DNA from: Muraenolepis orangiensis
Taxonomy: Eukaryota; Chordata; Actinopteri; Gadiformes; Muraenolepididae
Length of the DNA stretch: 64,000 nucleotides
Direction of reading: 5' to 3'
Assembly (NCBI GenBank): GCA_027704905.1
Contig: CM051005.1
Span: 18,917,652-18,981,651 of the forward strand
The notes under the pieces: model-generated
Told to the model about the DNA's origin: nothing
What the model saw: the letters and a program-made list of their open reading frames with translations, nothing else
Databases searched by the model: none
Made by a program: the position numbers and the translations under genes
Shown here: positions 18,131 through 29,036 of the stretch, in pieces
How the letters are laid out: each line of letters starts with the position of its first letter
Position numbering within the stretch: the stretch's first letter is position 1

Positions 18131-19199
18131 CAGAGGGACACACGTGCTACGGTGCACGCTCGCAGGTTTCCCAGCATGCCCCTGGGCACCATTCACCGCC
18201 ACTAAAGGAGCACCTAATGACCAAAATCAATGTTAACCGCATTTTGTAAGACATGGTTTTCCGATGAGGGTGAAGCCATGTGATCCACAAAGTCAGGGGT
18301 CGGGGCCAGAAAAAAATCACCACATGTGAGTGAAACCTCTTTTTTCCAATACTGACCCGTAGGCTTCATAACAACCTGTGGTTTTTGGATGTTGTTTAAC
18401 TCGTTGAACTGCATGGTGTTGGCGTCGATAGCCCGTCATCCGACACTATATCAGGCTTTTGCTTCCTACAGTCGCAATTACTTTGCATTACTTAAACATT
18501 TCTCCTCGTGTCTCCTCACGCCTTCTCGCATGCCACCATTGGCCGGTCATGTAGGCTAGAACTTAAGTCCTTCAAGCTAACATTGATGTCAATCACTACC
18601 CTCTTTTTGGATAACCAAAACATGGTCACCATACTCTATATTCATCATCAATATATATATTCAAATATGGCTTTATTGAATTAAAGTAGAAAAGCACAAG
18701 AACACAATGATGAGGAGATTTGAACATTTAGATGATTTAATATATTCATAAACCCATTCACCTCTCTCTCTCTCTCTCTCTCTCTCGGGTCGCGCCCCGT
18801 GACGGGAACACACAATGCAAGATGACACCGTGGACCCCTAGATGCCTTCTTGGAATTATATTATGGGATTAGTAATTGGGGACAGCCAATGAATAACAAT
18901 TTGAGCTTCTTTTTTTCTTTTAACTCTGCGGGGGGTGGGGTAACAGAAACGCCCTCACTAACACCGCAACAAATATGGCCGCGGCGGCGGGGCTAGCGAC
19001 GTAGCTGCGCCGCGCTGCTAATTGGGTACATCGCGGGGAGTCTGTCCGCAAGACACGCTCAAATGCGTTAAAGGGAATTGATTAGGGAGCCCCCCACCCC
19101 CCCCCCTTGCTGCTAATATGCTAATACAGCATCTGATATTCTGTCATGTTGTGGAACAAAGATGACGGGGTGAGTGGTAACGAGGACATAGGCTGGAAC

Positions 19200-19825
19200 C
19201 CTTCCCTCATTCCCTCTAGTAGTTCAGTGGAGGGGACTATATAGTGAAATCCTTCCCTCATTCCCTCTAGTAGTTCAGTGGAGAGGACTATATAGTGAAA
19301 TCCTTCCCTCATTCCCTCTAGTAGTTCAGTGGAGGGGACTATATAGTGAAATCCTTCCCTCATTCCCTACCCCCTCACTAGTAGTTCAGTGGAGAGGACT
19401 ATATAGTGAAATCCTTCCCTCATTCCCTCTAGTAGTTCAGTGGAGGGGACTATATAGTGAAATCCTTCCCTCATTCCCTCTAGTAGTTCAGTGGAGAGGA
19501 CTATATAGTGAAATCCTTCCCTCATTCCCTCTAGTAGTTCAGTGGAGAGGACTATATAGTGAAATCCTTCCCTCATTCCCTCTAGTAGCTCAGTGGAGGG
19601 GACTATATAGTGAAATCCTTCCGTCATTCCCTACCCCCTCGCTAGTAGTTCAGTGGAGAGGACTATATAGTGAAATCCTTCCCTCATTCCCTACCCCCTC
19701 GCTAGTAGTTCAGTGGAGAGGACTATATAGTGAAATCCTTCCCTCATTCCCTACCCCCTCGCTAGTAGTTCAGTGGAGAGGACTATAGAGTGAAATCCTT
19801 CCCTCATTCCCTACCCCCTCGCTAG
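19200..19825. repeat. Minisatellite array A, 51/60-bp units
   Basis: About 11 tandem copies of a unit containing CCTTCCCTCATTCCCT, CTAGTAGTTCAGTGGAG and GACTATATAGTGAAAT. The first units are 51 bp; the last ones, and one near 19365-19380, carry a 9-bp insert (ACCCCCTCG type), making 60 bp. Its reverse complement is homologous to array B at 23834-24985. Confidence 0.96.
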
Positions 19826-20106
19826 AAGAATAAAAAAACACTTTCAGACACTAAGTGGACACTTAACTACGTCATTGCTGTCGCATAAATAAACGTGCCA
19901 GATCTACGTTGGTGGATGTCGTTTGTCCGCCAGCTGTTTTTCTTTCAGCGCAATGCATGATGGCCTACTATACCCTCGGTTAGTGACCATCGGGTTGTAT
20001 ACTCATTTCAGGGTACTATATAGGGTATAATAATTCTCACTATACATTCGGACAGCACTACAAAATGGCAAAATCACTATATAGTGCACTATATAGCACC
20101 CTAATG

Positions 20107-20165
20107 CAGGGGTTCTCAAATGTTTTGGGGCCAGGGACCCCTTACAGGGGGAAAAAAACACCTCA
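20107..20165. mobile_element. hAT-like terminal repeat, one end
   Basis: CAGGGGTTCTCAAATG followed by GGGGCCAGGGACCCC resembles the terminal inverted repeat of hAT-type MITEs (compare 42380). I could not find a convincing partner end, so the element's extent is unknown. Confidence 0.4.
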
Positions 20166-20337
20166 AAATCCTAACACCAATTAAACATACGCTTACTACC
20201 ATCTGTACTCTTAGGTGCCATTCTAACTATTTGTATTCTACAAATGTTCAACCTAAATACCTGCTTCTTAGTAACTAATTTAAATAATTGAAATACCACT
20301 TATATCATTTGTATATTTATATATATGATATACTTAT

Positions 20338-20760
20338 ACAACAGTAACAAGACATAGTCCTATGACTATGAACACTAACACGATAAACAGTAAAAAGACA
20401 GTCCTATGACTATGAACTGTAACACTATAAACAGTAAAAAGACAGTCCTATGACTGTGAACTGTAACAAGATGAAGATGAACAAGATGACGTTTCAATCA
20501 AAATACATTTGAATCGTGTTAATGCCACTTATATATATATATATATATTCAAATTGCATTTTGACTGAACTTGACAGCATTAATACTTTTCAAATAATTG
20601 ATCCTAAAACAGTTCAAAGTAAAAAAGATGAACAGTAACAACAGTAACAAGACATAATCCCATGACTATGCACAGTAACAAGATGAACAGTAACAACAGT
20701 AACAAGACATAATCCTATGACTATGCACAGTAACAAGATGAACAGTAACAACAGTTTTCC
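20338..20760. repeat. Imperfect minisatellite (ACAGTAACAAGACAT units)
   Basis: Repeated blocks of AACAGTAACAAGACATA and TCCTATGACTATG in two clusters (20338-20480 and 20628-20755) separated by AT-rich DNA with a short (TA)n run at 20530-20548. Confidence 0.85.
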
Positions 20761-21074
20761 ATCGCACATATCCTCGAACAAAAAGGCCTAGCCCTCTACC
20801 TTCTCCTTCATTACCTGTATCTTAATTAAAAGTCTTGTTGGATGAAAGCATCCACTAAAAAATACATCACAAAATAATACAAAATAGTATTCATCCATCC
20901 GTAATACGGCATAATATCACTATCGTATCACTTAATGTACCACGTTTTGTACACACCTCTTGACCCTAAGTCCCCAAGAACAGAGAGTGAGGAAAAACAA
21001 ATATATCTTGAGAAGGATGAAGGTAACAAGAGAGACACGTTTAAGTCACAAAAATATTTATGAAAAGATATATA

Positions 21075-21420
21075 ATGTTAAATGATGGCATCTCCCTTAG
21101 GGATAGGGTAAGAAGCTCGGTTCATTCGTGAGAGACTCGGATTAGAGCCCCTGCTCCTTGGGGAAGAAAGGAGCCAATTGAGGTGGTTCGGGCATCTAGT
21201 AAGGATGCTTCCTGGTCGCCTCCCGAGGGAGGTTTTCCAGGCACATCCAACTGGGAAGAGACCACGGGGCAGACCGAGGTACAGGTGGGGTGATTACATC
21301 TCCACACTGCGCCTGGGAACGCCTCGGGATCCCCAAGTCAGAGCTGGTCCATGTTGCCAGGGAGAGGGAAGTTTGGAGTCCCCTGCCTCCGCCACCCGGT
21401 AGACGACGGATTGAGGGATG
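21075..21420 (+). mobile_element. Non-LTR retrotransposon RT C-terminal fragment
   Basis: Reads as the end of a LINE ORF with RWFGHLVRM (near 21183), GRLPREVFQAHPTGKRPRG (21215-21270) and RPRYRWGDYIS, a motif run typical of C-termini of fish LINEs of a different clade from the L2-like copies here. Preceded by a diverged VIRERLGL-like segment. Frameshifts and the short length show it is dead. Confidence 0.75.
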
Positions 21421-21534
21421 CGTGCTCAGGGAAATCCGTGTGAAGTGCGAGTAGAAAGATATTTGGTGTCTACGTTTCTGCAAAGCGTCTTGAACAACAC
21501 AAATCTAAATCTAAATCTAAATCTAAATCTAAAT

Positions 21535-21660
21535 CTGGAGGATTGAATCCTCTTTATTGGTCACACACATGTACACACACACACAGTGACATGTGTTTCT
21601 CTGCATTAAACCCATCCTAGTTTTAGGAGCAGTGGGCAGCTAATTCATATACAGCGCCAC
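21535..21660 (-). mobile_element. SINE 3' fragment
   Basis: Reverse complement of the 3' end of the SINE at 56490-56720: shared GATTGAATCCTCTTTATTGG end, ACATGTGTTTCTCTGC and AACCCATCCTAGT blocks. Confidence 0.7.
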
Positions 21661-22204
21661 CGGGATCAGTGTCGGGGTCTGGTGACAGAAACCCCCCCTG
21701 GCCCCATCGATCCAGTTTTAGCCACGTACAACAACAGGTAGTCCATCGTATTTCGTCATTCTTTAGAAGCCTGCAGCTAAACATTTTTCTTTTCTTTCAT
21801 GGCCAACAACAAAAAACCTCTCGCAGCAGAGGTTGGATCGCAAAGTTGTAAGTGCTCGCACGTCTTTATAATTGTGACGCGTGGAGAACCAAAGGAGAAC
21901 CCCTCTCTCTCTCTCTCTATCGCGCTCTCTCCTTGTCCTCCCGCCCACGTGGCAACCGGCCATTTCCTTCGCTATGACTCCCTGAAGGAGAGTGACTAAT
22001 ACACAGGTTCATATCGGTGTGCTCATTGTAATGGCGGCGGCGGCAGCGGCGGCGGCGGCGGTCCCGGTGGCGTCACCGCGGCAACGCCAGATATAACATA
22101 ACAATAAGCCGGGACTCCTCCGTGTGTTGAAGGTGTCCCAATGCTTTTAGCTGTCTACGTGTCCCTGAACATTGCTGGCGCTCACATGTCGAGTTAAATC
22201 AAGC
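21661..22204. other. Gene-free stretch with a CpG-rich GCG-repeat patch
   Basis: No recognised gene. 22025-22085 is a GGCGGCGGCGG-rich patch with an ATG at 22031 opening a 21-codon poly-alanine frame (see findings). 21901-21918 is a short (CT)n. Confidence 0.5.
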
Positions 22205-22206
22205 TA

Positions 22207-22208
<2 letters not shown>

Positions 22209-22252
<44 letters not shown>
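22209..22252. repeat. (GT)n microsatellite
   Basis: Pure GT run of about 22 units. Confidence 0.95.
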
Positions 22253-22253
<1 letters not shown>

Positions 22254-22982
22254 CCCTGAATAAACGGTTACAGTCTGAAGAACCCCAACTAAATGCAAGG
22301 GAAAAAACGATGACGAGAAGGAGAGGGACCTGAGTGTGCTTCCGGAGGCGGTAAGGAGTGTGCAATAGGCGCCGAGTGGGCAGGCGTAGAACAGCAGCAT
22401 CAATCAAACCAAGGTTAGGCCTTCGGTTATACAAGGACCATCACAGACTGCATCATAAAGTGTGGCAGAATCGTCACTTCGCTGCCGGTAAGGCGGCTGT
22501 TTACTGTCACACGTTGTTTGTTTGTTTGTTGACTAAATATTATCTCCGCTTTTTCCTCAATACATTTGTCATCGGTGACAAGACCTGACAATCGGCTGGT
22601 CGGAATTTTCCTGGATGAGAAACCCCCTCTCTCCCTCCCACATTTTCGCCCCCCCCCCCGCGCCCCCATCCCCTGTTCCCGAGGGCCAGCTCCACAAGCC
22701 GCAGCTATGTCCGGGAATGTGGTGGCTTTTACCCCCTCCTCCCACCCCTCCCCCTCTTCTGCATCCGATATCATCATCAATGTGATGTGACACACACACA
22801 CAATAAGCATTCCACTCAGTCAGAAGATTAATGGTTACAACCACATCCGGTCAGCTGTAAACCACTGGCCGGATAACGGTGGCCTCGACCAGCTCGGAGT
22901 CCAAGATGAACTGATGAATGTGTTTTTCCTGCATCGGTGAATGCGTGCCCTGAAGAGAGAACCACAGGGTTTCCCAATCGCC

Positions 22983-23057
22983 CCTCTCTCTCTCCCTCTC
23001 TCTCGCTCTCTCTCCCTCTCTCTCGCTCTCTCTCGCTCTCTCTCTCGCTCTCTCTCG

Positions 23058-23113
<56 letters not shown>

Positions 23114-23114
23114 C

Positions 23115-23146
<32 letters not shown>
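22983..23146. repeat. (CT)n / CTCG compound microsatellite
   Basis: CT dinucleotides with regular CTCG interruptions. Open frames on both strands are artefacts. Upstream, 22260-22980 holds no recognised gene. Confidence 0.97.
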
Positions 23147-23239
23147 CATTCCCCTTTACAATCTCTCTCCTCTATCTGGTCATAATATATAAGGCCATCT
23201 CTATCACAAAGGACCGCAACCATCATCTATTCTCCCCCT

Positions 23240-23606
23240 ACAGTCCGGTCGCCGGTTCCGCAGCAAGTACAAGGACTACCAGGTTCAAAGACAGTTCAGT
23301 GTGAAGACAGTTCAAAGACTGCTAGGAGTGCTGCCACTATCAGAACATTGTCATTAACATTACACTGTCATACTTTGCTGGACTTTCTGGACTCATTACC
23401 GCCACTGCACTGTACTGCACTGTATTCATGATGCTGCTGCACCACTGGCACTTTAAAATGCTTTTTGCACAATTCAACACATGTATATATCATCCATCAG
23501 TGACTTTATTGTTCTTTTTGTTGTTCTTTTGATTGTGTACAGTATTTTAATAATAGTGTTTTAGAAAATTCATACTGCGGGAGAGAATGGGAATTAAGCA
23601 TTCCAT

Positions 23607-23612
<6 letters not shown>
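23240..23612 (+). mobile_element. L2/CR1-like LINE 3' end, fragment
   Basis: Plus-oriented end of RT (GTCCGGTCGCCGGTTCCGCA) followed by the family 3'UTR (TGCTAGGAGTGCTGCCACT, CACCACTGGCACTTTAAAAT, TAAGCATTCCATTGTA). A (CT)n run replaces the tail. Confidence 0.82.

Positions 23613-23688
<76 letters not shown>
23613..23688. repeat. (CT)n microsatellite
   Basis: Pure CT run at the 3' end of the preceding LINE fragment. Confidence 0.97.
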
Positions 23689-23690
<2 letters not shown>

Positions 23691-23833
23691 ATAGATGGAT
23701 ATAATAGTATAGTAGTACAGTAGTATAGTAAAGTATAGTAGTATCAGGTGGCGAGTGGCTAGGGTATGATCTCAATAAAAACCTCATGTTCTGCATTAAT
23801 TGTCAGATGTATGGCACAGAGAAGTCAAAAAGG

Positions 23834-24985
23834 ATTTCACAATATACTGCAGTCCTCTACATGAAACTACTAGAGAGGGAGTAGGGAATGAGGAAAAGGT
23901 TCACTGTATCAGTCCTCTACATGAAACTGCTAGAGAGGGAGTAGGGAATGAGGAAAAGGTTCACTGTATCAGTCCTCTACATGAAACTGCTAGAGAGGGA
24001 GTAGGGAATGAGGAAAAGGTTCACTGTATCAGTCCTCTACATGAAACTACTAGAGAGGGAGTAGGGAATGAGGAAAAGGTTCACTATATCAGTCCTCTAC
24101 ATGAAACTACTAGAGAGGGAGTAGGGAATGAGGAAAAGGTTCACTGTATCAGTCCTCTACATGAAACTACTAGAGAGGGAGTAGGGAATGAGGAAAAGGT
24201 TCACTGTATCAGTCCTCTACATGAAACTACTAGAGAGGGAGTAGGGAATGAGGAAAAGGTTCACTGTATCAGTCCTCTACATTAAACTACTAGAGAGGGA
24301 GTAGGGAATGAGGAAAAGGTTCACTGTATCAGTCCTCTACATTAAACTACTAGAGAGGGAGTAGGGAATGAGGAAAAGGTTCACTATATCAGTCCTCTAC
24401 ATTAAACTACTAGAGAGGGAGTAGGGAATGAGGAAAAGGTTCACTGTATCAGTCCTCTACATGAAACTACTAGAGAGGGAGTAGGGAATGAGGAAAAGGT
24501 TCACTATATCAGTCCTCTACATGAAACTACTAGAGAGGGAGTAGGGAATGAGGAAAAGGTTCACTGTATCAGTCCTCTACATGAAACTACTAGAGAGGGA
24601 GTAGGGAATGAGGAAAAGGTTCACTGTATCAGTCCTCTACATTAAACTACTAGAGAGGGAGTAGGGAATGAGGAAAAGGTTCACTGTATCAGTCCTCTAC
24701 ATTAAACTACTAGAGAGGGAGTAGGGAATGAGGAAAAGGTTCACTGTATCAGTCCTCTACATTAAACTACTAGAGAGGGAGTAGGGAATGAGGAAAAGGT
24801 TCACTGTATCAGTCCTCTACATGAAACTACTAGAGAGGGAGTAGGGAATGAGGAAAAGGTTCACTATATCAGTCCTCTACATTAATCTACTAGAGAGGGA
24901 GTAGGGAATGAGGGAAAAGTTCCCTATTTACTCCTCTACAATAAACTACTAGAGAGGGAGTAGGGAATGAGGGAAAAGTTCACTG
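23834..24985. repeat. Minisatellite array B, 60-bp units x ~19
   Basis: Highly regular 60-bp units (AGTCCTCTACATGAAACTAC, TAGAGAGGGAGTAGGGAATG, AGGAAAAGGTTCACTGTATC) with few substitutions (ATGAAA/ATTAAA, CTGTATC/CTATATC). The last two units are diverged. As 60 is a multiple of three, one frame stays open for several units; this is not evidence of a protein. Confidence 0.98.
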
Positions 24986-25574
24986 TTATGTGCAAATGCT
25001 GTTTGTGGACTACAGCACGACAACACAACACGATAGCGTTGTAGTTCACTACAACGCCTGTATTTCCTCAGGCGTCTGAGGAAATCCTCAAAATGATCCT
25101 CAACTCAAATGTTGTTTTCTAATCCTTGCTACTACAGTGGTAGTAGTGGTAAATTCTGTTATTCTGTCTCAATTATTTTAATTTTATTTATTTTCCATCC
25201 CCTTCGTCCTGTGTGCTCAGGGGGTCAGTGGTGGCCTGCGACAAGGTTTGTCAAATCAGGCCACAAAAAGCAAGGAACAACTCCCTTAATGATGAGAGAA
25301 GAAACCTTAAGAAGAAACACAGATTAGAGGATCTCTCCTTCTTGGGACGGTTAGGAGTTGAATGGGTGCTATAATTGTTTCTCTTTGTGCCCCTGAGCAG
25401 GGACTGGTTCTCTGTCGCCTGAGAGAGACCGGCTCACTTTCACCGGGGACAGCAGGAAGGGTAGCTCTCTCCCTGGTTTTGGTTGAGCCTGGACTACCCT
25501 CTCTGGTTCCGGGTGTAGGCGTCCGATCAGCTGCAGCTGCACCCAATGAGGATGACCTCTGACAAATATTATGC

Positions 25575-26310
25575 CTTTTGGCCTTGCCTAAACTCAAGCC
25601 CTGTTTGTACATTGGCTAACAATGTGCTAAAAGACATGCTAAAGAAGCATGTGTTCGTTTATTTGGCGACATCCATATTTTCTCCAGAACCAGGAAGGAG
25701 CACGTGCACCATGTCCAGACAGTCCTCCAGTGTCTCTTAGAAAACTTCTTCTTCATCAAAACCGAGAAGTGTGAGTTCCATTCCTCCTCGGTCTCTTTCG
25801 AGGGATATATTGTGGGAGAGGGGAGGATGCAAATGGACCCCACCAAGTTTTCAGCAGTTAATTCCTGGCCTGTTCCTGAGTCCCGCAGGCAGCTTCAACG
25901 CTTCCTGCGACATCACGATGGCTGTTCTGCTCACTGCTCTCACCTCTTCTAAAGTTTGGTTCATGTGGTCCCCCTCAGCCAAGGAGGCTTTGTAGAGACT
26001 CAAGGTCTGGTTTACTTATGCCCCCTTCCTGTGAGAGACAGTTTGACGTGAAGATGGTAGCCTTCGACGTGGGAGTAGGGGCCATTTTGTCCCAGCAGTC
26101 TGCCGACAACCAGAAGCTCCACCCTTGCGCCTTCTTTCCCAGACGATTTACCCCTGCCGAGAGAAACTACGACAGTGGGAACCAGGAGCCGTAGACGTAA
26201 AGTTGGCCTGAGAAGAGTGGCACAACTGGCTTGAAGAGACCAAGCTTCCCTTCTTGGTTTGGACAGATTCTAAGAATCTCAAATACATCCAGTCCACCAG
26301 AAGGCCAAGT
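25575..26310 (+). mobile_element. Ty3/gypsy retrotransposon pol remnant (RT and RNase H)
   Basis: Readable pieces in order: NNVLKDMLKKHVFVYL (25620-25665), ending at the YxDD active-site position where a small deletion shifts the frame (DIHIFS continues in another frame); VLQCLLENFFFIKTEKCEF (25722-25780); GRMQMDPTKFSAV; WPVPESRRQLQRFL; LTALTSSKVWFMWSP; then shifted pieces of RNase H ending KLPFLVWTDSKNLKYIQS near 26290. Stops and frameshifts throughout. No LTRs, integrase or gag seen, so it is an old fragment. Confidence 0.85.
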
Positions 26311-26465
26311 CAAGTCAAGTCAAGTCAAGTTTATTGTTCTTTTTATTATTATATATATATATAATTTTTATTGTATAGTGTTTTAGGAAATTATTACTGC
26401 GGGAGGGAATGGGGAGTAAGCCTTCTATTGTAAATAAAAACATTGAATCTTGAATTTTGAATCTT
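26311..26465 (+). mobile_element. Fused LINE ends: (CAAGT)n tail plus L2-like 3'UTR
   Basis: Starts with CAAGTCAAGTCAAGT and TTTATTGT, the reversed 3' terminus of the (ACTTG)n-tailed family, and continues without break into the plus-oriented 3'UTR of the other family (GCGGGAGGGAATGGGGAG). Confidence 0.7.
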
Positions 26466-26510
26466 GTTACACAGTTGTACAATAATACGATACGAACGGA
26501 TACGATAAGA

Positions 26511-27640
26511 TCAAGTCAAGTCAAGTTTATTGTCACTTCACAGTTTACACAAGTATAAGCAGTGAGTGAAAATTGATGAGCAATACCAGACGACAGACAG
26601 CAGTTAAAAAAATAAAAATAAAAAAACAGAATAGAATAAAAAGAAGTAAAAAAGTACAAAACTGTACAAAGTAAAATATATAAAAATAAAAATGCAATTT
26701 ATAAAATGCAATATATCAGCACAGAAAAAGAGCAATATATACAGTATATATAAATCAATAATCAATCAATAATAAAATATACATCGTTATATGCTATACG
26801 CCCTTGTTCAGCAGCCTGATGGCCTGACTGTGGAAGCTATCTCTAAGTCTATTTGAGACTTAGGATGCAAATGGACCCCACCAAGGTTTCAGCAGTTAAT
26901 TCCTGGCCTGTTCCTGAGTCCCGCAGGCAGGCCACTTGATACTGCGGTATCGCCTGCCTGACGGAAAAAGTGAATACAGTTCGTGGCTGGGGTGGGCATT
27001 GTCTTTTATGATGCGTTTATCCAGGAGGGAAGGGGAGCTCACCTCCAACGATATACTGGGCCGTCCGCACCACCCTTTGAAGCGCTCTGCGCTCGAGTGC
27101 GGTGCAGTTCCCGTACCAGCCGGTGATACACCCTGTAAGAACACTCTCGATTGTGCCGGAGTAGAATGTTCTCAGGATGCGGGGGCCCATCCTGAATTTC
27201 CTCAGACGCCTGAGGAAATACAGGCGTTGTTGGGCCCTTTTCACCATGTGTGTGGTGTGCGTGGACCATGTGAGGTCCTCGGAGATGTGCACGTCGAGGA
27301 ACTTTAAGCTGCTGACCCTCTCTACTGCAACACTGTCGATGGAGATAGGGGCGTGCTCCCCTCTCTGCCTCCTGTAGTCCATGATCAGCTCCTTGGTCTT
27401 CTTTGACGTTGAGGGCGAGGCTGTTCTCCTGGCACCACTGCTCCAGCGATCCAACCTCTTCCCTGTAGGCTGTCTCGTAGTCGCCGGTGATCAGGCCCAT
27501 CACTGTTGTGTCGTCAGCAAAGTTCATGATGACGTTGGAGCTGTACATAGCCATGCAGTCGTGGGTGTAGAGGGAGTAGAGGAGAGGGCTCAGCACACAT
27601 CCCTGGGGAGCGCCCGTGTTGAGGGTCAGTGGCACAACAG
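26511..27640 (-). mobile_element. L2/CR1-like LINE, 5'-truncated, with a gypsy-derived insert
   Basis: Minus-oriented copy closely related to 55327-56445. The 3' tail is CAAGTCAAGTCAAG at 26511. RT pieces: NTGAPQGCVLSPLLYSLYTH (27620-27565), FADDTTVMGL (27525-27495) and LALNVK, then a frameshift near 27405; then SSGARRTASP... ISIDSVAVERV, FYSGTIESVLTG and LPSGRRYRSIK near 26960. A 69-bp block at 26862-26930 is not LINE but a near-identical copy of gypsy sequence from 25824-25892. Its 5' end cuts off the left kinase copy. Confidence 0.9.
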
Positions 27641-27772
27641 CCCGACCACGGGAACAACAGCCTGGGACAGGGAGCGGTTGAAGATGTCAAGATGTTGTTG
27701 AGACCGGGAAATATTCCCCCCCCACAACGATCAATAAAGTAATGTGAATGATCCCCTTACTGAGGGACTTAC

Positions 27773-28922
27773 GGCAATGTATGTAGCCATTGTCTGGTAA
27801 ATCAGCCTTCACCATCTCCGCCAACTCCTCAGAGAAACTGAACAGGTAACAACAGAAACAACAACATATCGGTGGCACAATATAAAAACAGTCTGCAAAC
27901 AAGTTCAGGAAAACACATGGATAGCAGAACTGCTACTGTGCACACACACATCATTTATAGTCTTCAGAAAAACATTTCAAGTTCTGTTAATTATAATTCA
28001 TTTTTTGTAGGTCATCCGTTAATGAAAGTCATTATTTGAGTTAAGTGAGTGTAGCAAGTGTAGTGAAGTAAGCAGTAATGTTTGAGTAACGCTTGTGTTT
28101 TCATAATCAACTTACCTTTGCTTCTGACTAGAATTTTTTAATCATCATCATCATCATTGATTTAATGTCAATTTCACTTCTAAAAATACATTTGGTACAA
28201 TAAGCCCAACTACATTTGCAGTGCATCTCTTTATGTGACTTAGCCTCCCAATCTTGGGGGGAATGACGGGTGAGGTACCTTTGGTGGAAGTTGTCGCTGG
28301 TTAAGAAGCTGTGAGCCAGCATGTCGGAGCAGGTGGCCCTCAGGTGAGGGTCCGTCTGGAGACACGCCTGAAACAGAAGGAGATGAGTAGATCCTCAACA
28401 CAACGCTGTTTATCTGCCCTCATCAGATCTGAGACAGCCGCCGTACCAACGGAAGTAGTTGACTGATTTAAAACCTCTTGCTGGATACATACCTCTACCA
28501 ACTGAGACAGCAGGGAGTCGTGGACCTTGTACTTCCGCTGTAGGTTCTTGAAGGGCACCTTGACTGCAGGAACCGCGGTTCCGGGAAAGCGTCTGTGCAG
28601 ACGCTTTCCGGAGCTGCTAAGCTCCTGCTTAGCAGTCAGGGGCCCTGGCAGGGGGGATTCAACCAAGAAAACGCTTTTAGAATTCAATATATCCGCAAAC
28701 AAAAGCACTACGACAATCAATTGCTATAGCAACAACAGTATAATGATAATCACCATCATCATCATCATAACAATAGTAAAGAATATGCATTTAAAAAAAA
28801 GGGTGCTTCTTACCCACTCTGAACACTGTCTGATTTATTTGGTCCAAACTGTCAAAGCCATTGATGATTTGGCCTTGGCCATCGTCATGATGGTGACCCC
28901 AATGACCCACACATCAACAGCC
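27773..28922 (-). pseudogene. CDKL-like kinase, truncated tandem copy (exons 3-6 only)
   Basis: Partial duplicate of the kinase locus to its right. Exon equivalents: 28922-28814 (VDVWVIGVTIMTMAKAK), 28644-28493 (GPLTAKQEL..., HRRFPGTAVPAVKVPF), 28367-28279 (CLQTDPHLRATCSDMLAHSF) and 27837-27773 (FSEELAEMVKAD). The upstream exons with HRD and the last exon are missing; a LINE starts at about 27640 where the last exon should be. Against the right copy, the first exon has a 4-bp deletion after MAKAK that shifts the frame, and the last has a net 17-bp loss. Splice sites are otherwise intact, including an intron absent from the other copy. Non-functional as it stands. Confidence 0.8.
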
Positions 28923-28979
28923 CTGGAAGAAAAAGAAGGAGGCATGAAATCACAACCGTGGCGTGTTCGATGTGGACAC

Positions 28980-29012
28980 TTACCTACTGCCCCCCCCCCC
29001 CCCCCCCCACCA
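28980..29012. repeat. Poly-C / (CCA)n stretch
   Basis: C homopolymer followed by CCACCACCACC, between the two kinase copies. It is a likely place for assembly or indel error. Confidence 0.85.
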
Positions 29013-29036
29013 CCACCACCATCATCGCCACACCCA

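Noticed and set aside
19121..19627. Minus-strand frames with 17-residue repeats (EGFHYIVLSTELLEGMR)
   Set aside because: Same cause: 51-bp tandem units, homologous to the array above.
23800..24285. 161-codon plus-strand frame with 20-residue repeats (SPLHETTREGVGNEEKVHCI)
   Set aside because: It is the 60-bp minisatellite read in its open phase; a unit length divisible by three explains the frame, and no start context, domain or splice logic supports a protein.
23834..24985. CRISPR-like direct repeat array
   Set aside because: Units are contiguous and near-identical along their full length with no unique spacers, in a vertebrate genome. Same for 43020-43455 and 40560-40825.
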